64,000 bases of DNA from an uncultured Clostridia bacterium (GCA_934777505.1 CAKVNM010000001.1:62001-126000); one strand, 5' to 3'. Counted from the first letter of the stretch, positions 23,465 to 32,473 are shown. A program made the numbers and translations. Notes: generated by a model not told the origin, from the letters alone.

Positions 23465-25564
23465 ATGGAAGAATTTTTACAAAACTATAAATCAATTTTT
23501 TCAAACGAACAGTTTGAAAATTTTTCGGCACTTTGTTCACATCTTTGTGGACTAGACGAAACAGAAAAAGTGTTTACAAAATCAAAAGATATTTCTAACC
23601 TAATTTTGCCTTTAAAACTGGACTTTGAGACATATTCTGCTTGCATGATTTTGCCATATCTAAGAGAAAATATTGACCTAAAATTTGACGAAAATATGAC
23701 CAATATTTTTAATGGAAGCGTTGATATTGCAAAGACTGTTATCAAAATTTCCAATTTGGATTACACCAATCAGCAAACAGAAACCGAAAATGTTAGAAGT
23801 ATGTTGATTGCCATTGCAAAAGATATTAGGGTTATGATTGTAAAACTTGCAGAAGTTTTGTATCTTGCTCGTCACACAAGAGAATTATCTCACGAAGACG
23901 CCGAAAAATTGCATTTTGAAATCAGGGAAATTTACTCGCCAATCGCTTCTCGTTTGGGGCTATCTTATGTTAAGTCGGAACTCAACGACCTAAACCTTTC
24001 GTACTTTAAGCCAAACGAATACAAAAAACTGCTCAAACAAGTGGCAGAAGATAGCAGAAATGGCAAGGAAAGACTAGATAGAGTTATCGAAAAAATCAAA
24101 CAAATTATGCAAAACCTTAACATAAAAGGTGACTGCTATGGCAGGGTTAAGCATATTTCAAGCATATACAACAAGTTGAAAGAAAAGGGCAAAACCTTAA
24201 CTCAAATTTTTGACCTTTGTGCTTTAAGGGTTATTGTTCCAACTCAAAACGATTGCTATGCTATTTTGGGTGCAATTCACACCGAATTTGTGCCAATTGA
24301 TAGCAGATTTAAGGACTACATCGCTAGACCAAAAGCAAACGGATATCAAAGTTTGCATACAGTTGTACTAGTTGACAATGAACCACTAGAAATTCAAATT
24401 AGAACGGCAGAAATGCACAATCACGCTGAGTATGGTATCGCAGCGCACTTTTTGTACAAGGAACACAAATCAAAACTTGACAATCTTGACGACAAACTTT
24501 TGTGGATTAGAAAACTAATCGAAAGCAAGGATAACGAAAACGCTAGCGACCTTATCGACAGCCTTAAAACCGATGTTTATAGTGGAGAAATTTTTGTTCA
24601 ATCTCCAATGGGAAAAATCGTTCAACTTGTTGAACAATCAACTCCTATCGACTTTGCTTATGCAATTCACTCGCAGGTGGGTAACAAGTGTGTTGGTGCA
24701 AGAGTTAATGGCAAAATGGTGCCTTTAACCACGCCACTTAACAACGGCGATGTGGTCGAAATTATAACCAACCAAAACGCAAAAGGACCATCAAGAGATT
24801 GGTTAAAATTTGTTAAAACTGCCGGAACAAAAAACAAAATCAAACAATATTTCCGTCACGAGATGAAGGAAGAAAACATCAAAAAAGGCAAATCAATTTT
24901 GGATTTGGCAGCCAAGAACAAGGGCTATAATCTCAAAGATTTGTTGAATGATGAAGCGATGATAGAAGTGTTTGAAAAATATGCGTTCCACAACGAAGAC
25001 GAGATGTTAGCCGCAGTTGGCTACGGAAGTGTTACAAGCACGCAAATTATCAACAAACTTGTTGATGCATACAAGAAAAATCAGCCACAAACTTTGGAAC
25101 TTAAACCTATTCAAGAAAAGGATTTGGAAAACACCGATATTGCAGAACTTGCGGGCATAATGGTCAAGTATGCAAAATGTTGCAATCCAATTCCGGGGGA
25201 CGATATTGTGGGATTTGTTTCTCGTGGCAGTGGTGTTACAATTCACAGAAGCGACTGCGTGGCTCTAAAATCACTAGAACAAGACCGTTTGATGCCAATC
25301 AGTTGGGGTAAAAATTCAGGTCAAAACTATGTTGCAAGTGTTAGACTTTTTGTTGATAACACACCGGGTGTTTTGGCAACGATTTCTGGAAAGATTGCAG
25401 AAAACAAAATCAATATCACAAAAATTGTCAGCACCCCAAGTGACCACGAAGAAGCAACGATTGACATTTCGTTCTATGTTAGCGGAAAGGAAGAACTTGA
25501 CGACTTTATCAAAAAAATGCAATCACTTTCGATTGTTCACTCAGTTGTTAGAGGAGGAAACTAA
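23465..25564 (+). CDS. rel: RelA/SpoT-family (p)ppGpp synthetase with degenerate hydrolase domain
   Basis: 699 residues. The synthetase domain is intact: GRVKHISSIYNKL, then RFKDYIARPKANGYQSLHT and EIQIRTAEMHNHAEYG. TGS (about 365-430), a zinc-finger-like YAKCCNPIPGD segment and a C-terminal ACT domain follow. The N-terminal HD hydrolase domain has lost its signature: the H-D pair and E-D of HDVVEDT align with PYLREN, and KLADRLHNMRT reads KLAEVLYLARHT. So (p)ppGpp synthesis is expected but hydrolysis by this protein is not. The RFKD motif is that of bifunctional Rel, so the loss looks secondary. Upstream AAGGAGG; it overlaps hemZ by one base. Confidence 0.93.
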   Translation: MEEFLQNYKSIFSNEQFENFSALCSHLCGLDETEKVFTKSKDISNLILPLKLDFETYSACMILPYLRENIDLKFDENMTNIFNGSVDIAKTVIKISNLDYTNQQTETENVRSMLIAIAKDIRVMIVKLAEVLYLARHTRELSHEDAEKLHFEIREIYSPIASRLGLSYVKSELNDLNLSYFKPNEYKKLLKQVAEDSRNGKERLDRVIEKIKQIMQNLNIKGDCYGRVKHISSIYNKLKEKGKTLTQIFDLCALRVIVPTQNDCYAILGAIHTEFVPIDSRFKDYIARPKANGYQSLHTVVLVDNEPLEIQIRTAEMHNHAEYGIAAHFLYKEHKSKLDNLDDKLLWIRKLIESKDNENASDLIDSLKTDVYSGEIFVQSPMGKIVQLVEQSTPIDFAYAIHSQVGNKCVGARVNGKMVPLTTPLNNGDVVEIITNQNAKGPSRDWLKFVKTAGTKNKIKQYFRHEMKEENIKKGKSILDLAAKNKGYNLKDLLNDEAMIEVFEKYAFHNEDEMLAAVGYGSVTSTQIINKLVDAYKKNQPQTLELKPIQEKDLENTDIAELAGIMVKYAKCCNPIPGDDIVGFVSRGSGVTIHRSDCVALKSLEQDRLMPISWGKNSGQNYVASVRLFVDNTPGVLATISGKIAENKINITKIVSTPSDHEEATIDISFYVSGKEELDDFIKKMQSLSIVHSVVRGGN

Positions 25565-26940
25565 TGCAACTAAATTTGTCAAACCCAGAATTTGAACCAG
25601 ATTTTTTGGAAGTTATAAATATGTTTTTTCCCGTCAACGAAGTGCATGACGATATTATTGACATTGATTACAGTATTGACGAGAAAATTCATTGCAAAAT
25701 CAAAGTTAATGAGAAAGAGTATCAGTTTGTAGAAAGCCTTAATGAGTATCAATCTCAAAAAACAATCTTAAAGCACCTTTTATATAAGGCACTGAGTGAT
25801 TACAAAAAAGTTGAGTTGCCTTGGGGTTGTTTGACGGGCATTAGACCCACAAAACTTTGCTACGATTTGCTCAAAAAAGGCGTAACAAAATTAGGGCTTG
25901 TCAATCACTTAAAAAACTACTATTCGGTTAGCGAAGAAAAGGCAAAACTTTGCCTAGACATTATTCAAAATCAGCAACCTATGGAAACAAACGAAAGTTT
26001 GGTTGACTTTTATGTTAACATTCCATTTTGCACAACAAGGTGTTCTTATTGTTCGTTTATTTCTGCCGAGATTGGTAAAAATGAGTGCTTGGTTAAGCCT
26101 TATGTTGACGCTTTGCTTCAAGAAATTGAGTATGCAAAGCAGATAATCAAAGACAAGCATTTGGTGGTTAAAAATGTTTACTTTGGCGGTGGAACACCAT
26201 CATCTTTGCCACCGGAAGAACTCAATCGAATTTTAGACGCAACAAGTTTTATGGTCAAAGAGTTCACGGTTGAAGCGGGCAGACCAGACACGATAACAAA
26301 AGAAAAATTGGATATCTTAAAAGCACACAATGTTTCCAGAATAAGCGTTAATCCACAAAGTTTTAACGAAAAGGTTTTGAAAGCGATTGGCAGAAATCAC
26401 TCCGCTCTCGACACTTTAAACGCCTACAAACTGGCAAGGACTTACGACTTTCAAATCAATATGGATTTGATTGCAGGACTGCCAAAGGAAACTTTGAAGA
26501 GTTTTAAGGAAAATATTGATATTTGCATGGAACTAAATCCAGACAACATAACTGTTCACACCTTGGCTTTGAAGCGTGGAAGCACCTTTGCAAACGAAAA
26601 TAAAGACATTTTTGCAAAGCCACTAGTTGAAAAAATGCTTGACTATGCACACAAGCAAATAACAAAACACGGTTACTTGCCATACTACTTGTATCGTCAA
26701 AAAAATATGGTTGGCAGTTTGCAAAATATCGGCTACTGCAAAAAGGGAACAAAGTGCGATTTTAACATCGACAGCATGGAAGAAACCGTTTCCATTATGG
26801 CTTGCGGAGCAAATGCAATCTCAAAGCGAATTTTCAATCTTGAAAACAGAATTGAACGCTATGCTAATTGCAAAGATATAAAAACCTATATTGGCAAAAT
26901 TGACGAAATCAACAAGCAAAAACGCAAGTTGTTTGAATAG
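25564..26940 (+). CDS. hemZ: HemZ-like radical SAM protein (coproporphyrinogen III oxidase-like)
   Basis: 458 residues. The N-terminal HemZ-type region has WGCLTGIRPTKLCYDLL. The radical SAM motif is CTTRCSYC, followed by VYFGGGTPSSLPPEEL, VEAGRPDTIT and RISVNPQS as in the HemN/HemZ/HutW group. It is classed with oxygen-independent coproporphyrinogen oxidases, but many such paralogues act on other substrates, and no other haem gene is present here. It starts in the TAATG overlap with rel, the usual rel-hemZ linkage in Clostridia. A terminator follows. Confidence 0.88.
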   Translation: MQLNLSNPEFEPDFLEVINMFFPVNEVHDDIIDIDYSIDEKIHCKIKVNEKEYQFVESLNEYQSQKTILKHLLYKALSDYKKVELPWGCLTGIRPTKLCYDLLKKGVTKLGLVNHLKNYYSVSEEKAKLCLDIIQNQQPMETNESLVDFYVNIPFCTTRCSYCSFISAEIGKNECLVKPYVDALLQEIEYAKQIIKDKHLVVKNVYFGGGTPSSLPPEELNRILDATSFMVKEFTVEAGRPDTITKEKLDILKAHNVSRISVNPQSFNEKVLKAIGRNHSALDTLNAYKLARTYDFQINMDLIAGLPKETLKSFKENIDICMELNPDNITVHTLALKRGSTFANENKDIFAKPLVEKMLDYAHKQITKHGYLPYYLYRQKNMVGSLQNIGYCKKGTKCDFNIDSMEETVSIMACGANAISKRIFNLENRIERYANCKDIKTYIGKIDEINKQKRKLFE

Positions 26941-26969
26941 AAAAAACACTCAAAAAATGAGTGTTTTTT
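26941..26969 (+). terminator. Terminator after hemZ
   Basis: AAAAAACACTCA/TGAGTGTTTTTT perfect stem with a 5-base loop. Confidence 0.85.
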
Positions 26970-27182
26970 GTTATTTTTGTGCTTGATATTTAATTCTAGA
27001 AAATAATAAAAATTGCCAATAATTTATACAATCAAATTAACTCAAAACAATCTTTATTTTTTTAGTTCAAATAGTTTTTGTTTTTTCAAGTTTTGAAAAA
27101 TTTATTTTAAATTAAATTCCAAGAGCGTTAAAATCATAAAAATTAATTACACAACTTATTTGGCAAAAAAATTAATTTTTAC
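26970..27182. other. AT-rich intergenic stretch without a gene
   Basis: Very AT-rich sequence between the hemZ terminator and the rpsO promoter. No ORF with a ribosome-binding site, no hairpin with a T-run and no repeat was seen. Confidence 0.5.
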
Positions 27183-27211
27183 TTTACAAACTTAGATTTA
27201 TATGTTATTAT
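27183..27211 (+). promoter_or_regulatory. Promoter for rpsO
   Basis: TTTACA (27183-27188), 17-base spacer, TATTAT (27206-27211). Confidence 0.7.
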
Positions 27212-27217
27212 TAATGC

Positions 27218-27298
27218 GTTCCAAAAGCACAGGAGTGCGTTATCTCCTAACGGCTAACTTTGTTTTTGGTGAAAATTTTATAAAGGAGAAAGTTAAGT
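27218..27298 (+). promoter_or_regulatory. rpsO 5' leader, possible S15 autoregulatory structure
   Basis: The ~80-base leader can form AGGAG (27231-27235)/CTCCT (27244-27248), nested with GTTA/TAAC, and competing GCAC/GTGC pairs. S15 commonly represses its own mRNA through such leaders; the structure here is inferred, not matched to a known class. Confidence 0.4.
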
Positions 27299-27550
27299 AT
27301 GACAAAACAAGAAATCATCAAAGAATATCAACTTAAAGATGGTGATACAGGTTCTGCCGAAGTTCAAATCGCTTTGCTTTCAGCAAGAATTGCTCACTTA
27401 ACAGAGCATTTGAAATCTAACAAGCAAGACAATCACTCTCGTAGAGGACTATTTAAAATGGTTGGTAAAAGAGCAAGCCTTTTAAAGTATCTTGAAAGTG
27501 TTGATATCGAAAGATACCGTGCTATCAAAGCAAAACTTGGTATTAGATAG
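27299..27550 (+). CDS. rpsO: 30S ribosomal protein S15
   Basis: 83 residues, slightly shorter than the usual 88-89. It has the helical core DTGSAEVQIALLSARIAHLTEHL and NKQDNHSRRGLFKMVGKRASLLKYL, which binds the 16S rRNA central domain. It starts with TKQEIIKEYQ, lacking a few N-terminal residues. AAAGGAG precedes the ATG. It is monocistronic, between its promoter and a strong terminator, with pnp downstream as in most bacteria. Confidence 0.97.
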   Translation: MTKQEIIKEYQLKDGDTGSAEVQIALLSARIAHLTEHLKSNKQDNHSRRGLFKMVGKRASLLKYLESVDIERYRAIKAKLGIR

Positions 27551-27556
27551 TAAAAA

Positions 27557-27586
27557 CAAAAGTCGCACAATTTGTGCGACTTTTTT
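27557..27586 (+). terminator. Terminator after rpsO
   Basis: AAAGTCGCACA/TGTGCGACTTT stem and T-run. Confidence 0.88.
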
Positions 27587-27710
27587 GTGCAATTCATAGG
27601 TTGCTTATCAAGATTGATAAAAAATACAAACGAAACTAATCAAAAACACAAAATTAGTTGTCAAATATTGCATTATTTTAAGGTGCAATTTTTTATTTAT
27701 TAATTTTATT

Positions 27711-27738
27711 TTGAATTAGCAAATATTTGGGTTATAAT
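27711..27738 (+). promoter_or_regulatory. Promoter for pnp
   Basis: TTGAAT (27711-27716), 16-base spacer, TATAAT (27733-27738). The ~60-base leader has a good GGAGA at 27761-27765, but no usable start codon close after it. Confidence 0.65.
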
Positions 27739-27799
27739 TGTTATGGTTTAAACTAGAAAAGGAGAAAATTAGACTAAATTATTAGTTCAAAAAGTAAAA

Positions 27800-29884
27800 A
27801 TGGAATTAGGAAACAAATTTGAAACAACAATCGGCGGAAGAAAAGTTTCTGTCGAAACAGGGAAGTATTGTGGACAGGCTAATGGCTCAGTAATCGTTAG
27901 ATGTGGCGATACTGTTGTTATGGTAAACACAACCATGGCAAAAGAACCAAGACCAGCAATCGACTTTTTCCCACTAGGCGTGGATTACGAAGAAAAAATG
28001 TACTCAGTTGGCAAAATTCCGGGCGGATTTAAACGCAGAGAAGGCAGAGCAAGTGACAAAGCAATCTTAACATCTAGATTGATTGATAGACCACTTAGAC
28101 CTTTGTTCGACAAGGGATTTTTCAACGATGTTGCAGTTGTTGCAACACCACTTTCGGTTGACCAAGACATTATGCCAGAAACACTAGCAATGCTTGGCTC
28201 ATCAATCGCACTTTCTATCTCTAATATTCCTTTTGAAGGACCAACAGGCTCAGTTGTTGTTGGACTCATTGACGGAAAATACATTATCAACCCAGACGCA
28301 AAACAAAGAGAAATTTCAAGAATGCACTTAACAGTTTCTGGAACAAAAGAAGCCGTTTTAATGGTTGAAGCAGGAGCAAAAGAAGTAACAGAAGAAGAAA
28401 TGTTAAAAGGTATTTTATTTGCTCACGAAGAAATCAAAAAACAAGTTGCATTTATTGAAGACATTGTTAAAAAAATCGGCAAACCAAAAATTGTTCCAAA
28501 TGTTTATCGTGTGCCAGACGATATGCAGGCTAAGATTGACGAATATGCTTATGCTAAAATGCAAAAAGTGTTTGAATGCTACAACAGGCAAGAAAGAAAT
28601 GTTCTTGAAGAACAACTAGAAACAGAAGTTCAAGAACATTTTAAAGATATATACCCAGAACAAGAAAAAGATATTTCTAATGCTCTATACAACGAGAAAA
28701 AACAAATTGTAAGAGAAAAAATCATCAACCAAGGCATTCGTCCAGACGGAAGAAAGATTGACGAAATCCGTCCAATCTGGTGTGAAGCAGGCGTTCTTCC
28801 AAGAGTTCACGGAAGTGGCGTTTTCACTCGTGGACAAACTCAGGTTTTAACAACTTGTACTCTTGGTATGCTTGGTGATATGCAAAAACTCGAAGGTCTT
28901 GACGAAGAAGACGAAAAGAGATATATGCACCACTACAATATGCCACCATATTCAACTGGCGAAGCAAAACCTTTAAAGAGCCCAGGTAGACGAGAAATTG
29001 GTCACGGTGCACTTGCAGAAAGAGCACTTGAACCAATGCTTCCAAGCGAAGAAGAATTCCCTTATGCAATTAGAACAGTAAGTGAAGTTTTAAGTTCTAA
29101 CGGTTCAACCAGTCAGGCATCTGTTTGCGGTTCAACACTAGCACTTATGGACGCTGGCGTTCCAATCAAAGCACCAGTTGCTGGTATTGCAATGGGTCTT
29201 ATGAAAGACAAAAAGACAGGCAAAGTTGTTGTTCTAAGCGATATTCAGGGACTAGAAGACTTCTTTGGCGACATGGACTTTAAGGTTGCGGGAACAAAAG
29301 ACGGCATCACAGCAATTCAAATGGATATTAAGATTCATGGAATTGACGAGCCTATTTTGCGTGAAGCACTTGAAAGAGCAAGAATTGGCAGACTTCACAT
29401 TTTGGGTAAAATGTTAGAAGTGTTGCCAGAACCAAGAAAGTCACTTTCTCCTTATGCTCCAAAGATTATTTCATTTAACATTAACCCAGAAAAAATTGGC
29501 GATGTTATTGGAAAACAAGGCGCTGTAATCAACAAGATTATTGAGCAAACTGGTGTTAAAATCGACATTGAAGATGACGGAAAAGTTTGCATTGCTTCTA
29601 CTGACGAAATCATGAACCAAAAGGCAAAGAAGATTATTCTTTCTATTGCCGAAGATATTGAAAAAGGCAAAAAATATGACGGCACAGTTGTTAGAATTAT
29701 GCAATTTGGTGCGTTTGTAGAAATTGCCCCAGGAAAAGACGGCATGATTCATATTTCAAAACTCAGCGACAAGAGAGTTGAAAAGGTTGAAGATGTTGTT
29801 AATATCGGCGACAAAGTAGAAGTCGAAGTTATCAAAATTGACGACAAGGGCAGAGTTGACCTAAAACTCATCAGCAAAAAGTAA
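27800..29884 (+). CDS. pnp: Polyribonucleotide nucleotidyltransferase
   Basis: 694-residue phosphorolytic 3'-5' exoribonuclease. Two RNase PH domains (about 10-230 and 310-540) flank an alpha-helical linker. The second has the active-site segments GQTQVLTTCTLG and SVCGSTLALMDAGVP. KH (PEKIGDVIGKQGAVINKI) and S1 (GTVVRIMQFGAFVEIAPGKDG) domains close the protein. The ATG fits the family N-terminus. Oddly, the nearest Shine-Dalgarno site is 35 bases upstream and the bases just before the ATG are A-rich, so translation initiation may rely on leader structure or an A-rich site. Confidence 0.97.
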   Translation: MELGNKFETTIGGRKVSVETGKYCGQANGSVIVRCGDTVVMVNTTMAKEPRPAIDFFPLGVDYEEKMYSVGKIPGGFKRREGRASDKAILTSRLIDRPLRPLFDKGFFNDVAVVATPLSVDQDIMPETLAMLGSSIALSISNIPFEGPTGSVVVGLIDGKYIINPDAKQREISRMHLTVSGTKEAVLMVEAGAKEVTEEEMLKGILFAHEEIKKQVAFIEDIVKKIGKPKIVPNVYRVPDDMQAKIDEYAYAKMQKVFECYNRQERNVLEEQLETEVQEHFKDIYPEQEKDISNALYNEKKQIVREKIINQGIRPDGRKIDEIRPIWCEAGVLPRVHGSGVFTRGQTQVLTTCTLGMLGDMQKLEGLDEEDEKRYMHHYNMPPYSTGEAKPLKSPGRREIGHGALAERALEPMLPSEEEFPYAIRTVSEVLSSNGSTSQASVCGSTLALMDAGVPIKAPVAGIAMGLMKDKKTGKVVVLSDIQGLEDFFGDMDFKVAGTKDGITAIQMDIKIHGIDEPILREALERARIGRLHILGKMLEVLPEPRKSLSPYAPKIISFNINPEKIGDVIGKQGAVINKIIEQTGVKIDIEDDGKVCIASTDEIMNQKAKKIILSIAEDIEKGKKYDGTVVRIMQFGAFVEIAPGKDGMIHISKLSDKRVEKVEDVVNIGDKVEVEVIKIDDKGRVDLKLISKK

Positions 29885-29888
29885 TACC

Positions 29889-29917
29889 AAAACCGCTACA
29901 AATTGTGGCGGTTTTTT
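29889..29917 (+). terminator. Terminator after pnp
   Basis: AACCGCTACAA pairs with TTGTGGCGGTT (one wobble), then a T-run. Confidence 0.82.
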
Positions 29918-30073
29918 GCTGTTATTATAGATTTTGCTAGCAATAAAACTAAAACTTTGTATATCTAAAAATTCCCAAAAAATCAATTTTCAAGGTTTTA
30001 AAAAATTGCTATGGTATATGCAATATCATATATACTTATATAGCGTTTTAAAAAAGCATTGAGTTTTGGATAA
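29918..30073. other. Intergenic stretch before an orphan terminator
   Basis: No ORF with a start signal. A possible -10 TATACT (30031-30036) with TTGCTA 19 bases upstream would give a transcript of ~55 bases ending at the hairpin at 30074. This is weak evidence for a small RNA. Confidence 0.3.
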
Positions 30074-30099
30074 AAGCCACCTTTTTGGGTGGTTTTTTT
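30074..30099 (+). terminator. Orphan terminator
   Basis: AAGCCACC/GGTGGTTT stem (one wobble) and a long T-run, ~155 bases after the pnp terminator and not next to any gene on +. Confidence 0.7.
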
Positions 30100-30144
30100 G
30101 TGCAGAAAAATTCAAAATTTTACAAACTTTTATTGATTTTTCTC

Positions 30145-30173
30145 TTGACAAGGCTTCAAAAAGCGTGTAGAAT
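30145..30173 (+). promoter_or_regulatory. Promoter for ylxM-ffh
   Basis: Consensus -35 TTGACA (30145-30150), 17-base spacer, TAGAAT (30168-30173). The leader can form a 7-bp hairpin CGTAAAG/CTTTACG (30179-30200) just before the weak ribosome-binding site of ylxM. Confidence 0.75.
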
Positions 30174-30210
30174 AATACCGTAAAGCAAAAATACTTTACG
30201 CTAGGTTGTT

Positions 30211-30513
30211 ATGAAACTTGAAAAAATGATATATCTTGGCTCGCTTTTTGACTTGTACGGCAAAATGCTAACAAAAAAACAGCAACAAATTTTTAAGTGT
30301 TACTATTTTGACGATATTTCGTTGAGTGAGATTGCAGAGATTAACAAAGTAACAAAGCAGGCAGTAAAAGATTGTTTGGACAAAACCGAAAAATTACTGC
30401 TTGAATATGAAGAAAATTTGAAGTTTTATGACAAACTTCAACAGCAAGAACAGGTTTTAAGCAAAAATCCCGTGCTTCTAGCACAAATCAAAAATATTTG
30501 GAAGGAGAGTTAG
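30211..30513 (+). CDS. ylxM: YlxM (UPF0122) helix-turn-helix protein
   Basis: 100 residues with a sigma-70 region-4-like HTH: LTKKQQQIFKCYYFDDISLSEIAE then KVTKQAVKDCLDKTEKLL. YlxM is typically encoded with ffh and is thought to modulate SRP assembly or activity. Here ffh starts directly at the next base after the stop. Only a weak AGG site precedes the ATG, next to a leader hairpin. Confidence 0.9.
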   Translation: MKLEKMIYLGSLFDLYGKMLTKKQQQIFKCYYFDDISLSEIAEINKVTKQAVKDCLDKTEKLLLEYEENLKFYDKLQQQEQVLSKNPVLLAQIKNIWKES

Positions 30514-31830
30514 ATGTCGGCATTTAGTTCACTGAGCGAAAGAATTTCACACATTTTTTCCAAACTAACAAAGCGTGGAAAGTTAACCGAACTCGAAATC
30601 AAAGAAGCCATGAGAGAAATCAGGGTGGCACTTTTGGAAGCCGATGTTAACTTTTTGGTCGTAAAAGACCTTGTTAATAAAATCTCCGCCAAGGCAGTTG
30701 GACAAAAGGTGCTGGAAAGTTTGACACCGGGTCAACAGGTTATAAAAATTGTTAACGAAGAACTTGTTGAACTTATGGGTGGAACAAACACCAAACTTTC
30801 TATCGCAAGCAATCCGCCAACAATCATTTTGATGTGCGGACTTCAAGGTGCAGGGAAAACTACCATGTGCGGAAAACTTGCACTCATGCTCAAAAAGCAA
30901 GGCAAAAAGCCACTACTTGTTGGCTGTGATATTTATCGACCAGCCGCAATCAACCAACTCAAAGTTGTTGCAAAAGGAATTGATGTTCCAGTTTTTGAAA
31001 AAGGCACTCAAAATCCAGCGGTAACCAGCAAAGAAGCAGTTGAATATGCAAAAAAATATTCGCTCGACACGGTGATTATCGACACAGCGGGCAGACTTCA
31101 AATTGACGAAAACTTGATGCAAGAATTAAAAAACATCAAACAAAGCGTTAATCCAACCGAAATTTTGCTTGTTGTTGACTCCATGACGGGTCAAGAAGCC
31201 GTGAATGTGGCTCAATCGTTCAACGAAAGTTTGGACATCACTGGCGTTATCTTAACAAAACTAGACGGTGACACTCGTGGTGGTGCAGCACTTTCAATCA
31301 AGGCAGTAACAGGAAAGCCAATCAAGTTTTGCGGTATTGGCGAAAAAATGAACGACCTTGAACCGTTCTACCCAGACCGAATGGCGTCAAGAATACTTGG
31401 CATGGGCGATGTGCTAACGCTTATTGAAAAGGCTCAACAAGCGGTTGACGAAAAGCAGATGAAGGAAATGGAAAAAAAGTTTAGGGAAAACTCCTTTACT
31501 TTTGACGATTTCTTGATGCAATATGAAAATGTTAAAAAAATGGGAGATTTGAAAGGACTTCTTGGAATGATTCCGGGGGTTGGAAGCAAAATCAAAAATT
31601 TGGAGATTGACGAAAAACAGATTGCCAAAAACAAGGCGATAATTCAATCAATGACTCCAAAGGAAAGACAAAATCCAGAAATCATCAAATCATCTCATCG
31701 TCAAAGAATTGCAAAAGGCAGTGGAACAACCATTCAGGAAGTTAACCAACTGATGAAGCAATTTGAACAAACCAAAGAAATGATGAAACAAATGAGAAAC
31801 GGAAAAGGCTTTGGAAAATTTAAATTTTAA
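30514..31830 (+). CDS. ffh: Signal recognition particle protein Ffh
   Basis: 438 residues. The N domain (1-85), the G domain with G1 GLQGAGKTTMCGKLA, DTAGRLQ and TKLDGDTRGGAALS, and a C-terminal Met-rich M domain (about 295-438, ending QTKEMMKQMRNGKGFGKF) bind the 4.5S/6S RNA and signal sequences. SRP delivers membrane proteins co-translationally to SecYEG. The ATG follows the ylxM stop with AAGGAGAG inside ylxM, so the two are coupled. Confidence 0.97.
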   Translation: MSAFSSLSERISHIFSKLTKRGKLTELEIKEAMREIRVALLEADVNFLVVKDLVNKISAKAVGQKVLESLTPGQQVIKIVNEELVELMGGTNTKLSIASNPPTIILMCGLQGAGKTTMCGKLALMLKKQGKKPLLVGCDIYRPAAINQLKVVAKGIDVPVFEKGTQNPAVTSKEAVEYAKKYSLDTVIIDTAGRLQIDENLMQELKNIKQSVNPTEILLVVDSMTGQEAVNVAQSFNESLDITGVILTKLDGDTRGGAALSIKAVTGKPIKFCGIGEKMNDLEPFYPDRMASRILGMGDVLTLIEKAQQAVDEKQMKEMEKKFRENSFTFDDFLMQYENVKKMGDLKGLLGMIPGVGSKIKNLEIDEKQIAKNKAIIQSMTPKERQNPEIIKSSHRQRIAKGSGTTIQEVNQLMKQFEQTKEMMKQMRNGKGFGKFKF

Positions 31831-31886
31831 TCGTTGTCACACATAGAAACATGTTTGATATATAAAAAAACAAAAGGAGAAAAATC

Positions 31887-32135
31887 ATGGTAAAAATTAG
31901 AATGACCAGACTTGGTGACAAAAAGACTCCATTTTATAGAGTAGTTGTTGCAGACCAAAGAAGAGCAAGAGATGGTAAGTTTATCGAAATTCTTGGTACT
32001 TACAATCCTTTGACAAGCCCAGAACAAATCAATATTGATATGGAAAGAGCAAACTACTGGATTAAAAACGGTGCTAAGCCAAGCGACACAGTTAGAGTTT
32101 TACTACAAAAGGCTGCTTCAAAAGATGCTGAGTAA
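31887..32135 (+). CDS. rpsP: 30S ribosomal protein S16
   Basis: 82 residues, the standard size, starting VKIRMTRLGDKKTPFYRVVVADQRRARDG, then IEILGTYNPL. AAAGGAG precedes the ATG. It is part of the conserved ffh-rpsP-khpA-rimM-trmD arrangement; khpA follows after 12 bases. Confidence 0.97.
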   Translation: MVKIRMTRLGDKKTPFYRVVVADQRRARDGKFIEILGTYNPLTSPEQINIDMERANYWIKNGAKPSDTVRVLLQKAASKDAE

Positions 32136-32147
32136 TGGAGGCATTTT

Positions 32148-32387
32148 ATGGAAAGTTTAGTAAAATATATTGTGGAAAACTTAGTTAGCAACAAAGAAGC
32201 AGTTAATGTTTCGGTTGAACCAGACGGCGAAAACACTTTCGTAATCAAAGTTGTTGTTGCAAAGGAAGATATGGGAAAAGTTATTGGCAAAAACGGAAAG
32301 ATTGCTCAAAGCATTCGTGCCATTGTTAAAACTGCTTCCATGTTGGACGAAACAAGAGCAAGATACTTTGTTAAGTTTGAAGAATAG
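32148..32387 (+). CDS. khpA: KH-domain RNA-binding protein KhpA
   Basis: 79 residues forming a single KH domain with GKVIGKNGKIAQSIRAIV (GxxG loop GKNG). KhpA (YlqC) pairs with the Jag/KhpB protein in other Bacillota and affects cell elongation and small-RNA regulation. GGAGG precedes the ATG. A terminator follows, so rimM-trmD is a separate transcript here. Confidence 0.93.
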   Translation: MESLVKYIVENLVSNKEAVNVSVEPDGENTFVIKVVVAKEDMGKVIGKNGKIAQSIRAIVKTASMLDETRARYFVKFEE

Positions 32388-32400
32388 GCTAAAAACAATT

Positions 32401-32428
32401 AAGGACTTGATTTTCAAGTCTTTTTTTG
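32401..32428 (+). terminator. Terminator after khpA
   Basis: GACTTGA/TCAAGTC stem, 3-base loop, seven T. Confidence 0.85.
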
Positions 32429-32461
32429 TAAAATAAAATTGCTATAATCGTGATTTTTTGT

Positions 32462-32467
32462 TAAAAT
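32462..32467 (+). promoter_or_regulatory. -10 box, probable leaderless start of rimM
   Basis: TAAAAT ends six bases before the rimM ATG and there is no ribosome-binding site. A second TATAAT (32443-32448) could instead give a ~20-base leader. Confidence 0.45.
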
Positions 32468-32473
32468 AAAACT

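Noticed and set aside
30040..30099. 4.5S/6S SRP RNA upstream of ffh
   Set aside because: Too short and AT-rich; lacks the conserved GGAA/GCA-type apical domain. Only an orphan terminator is supported.
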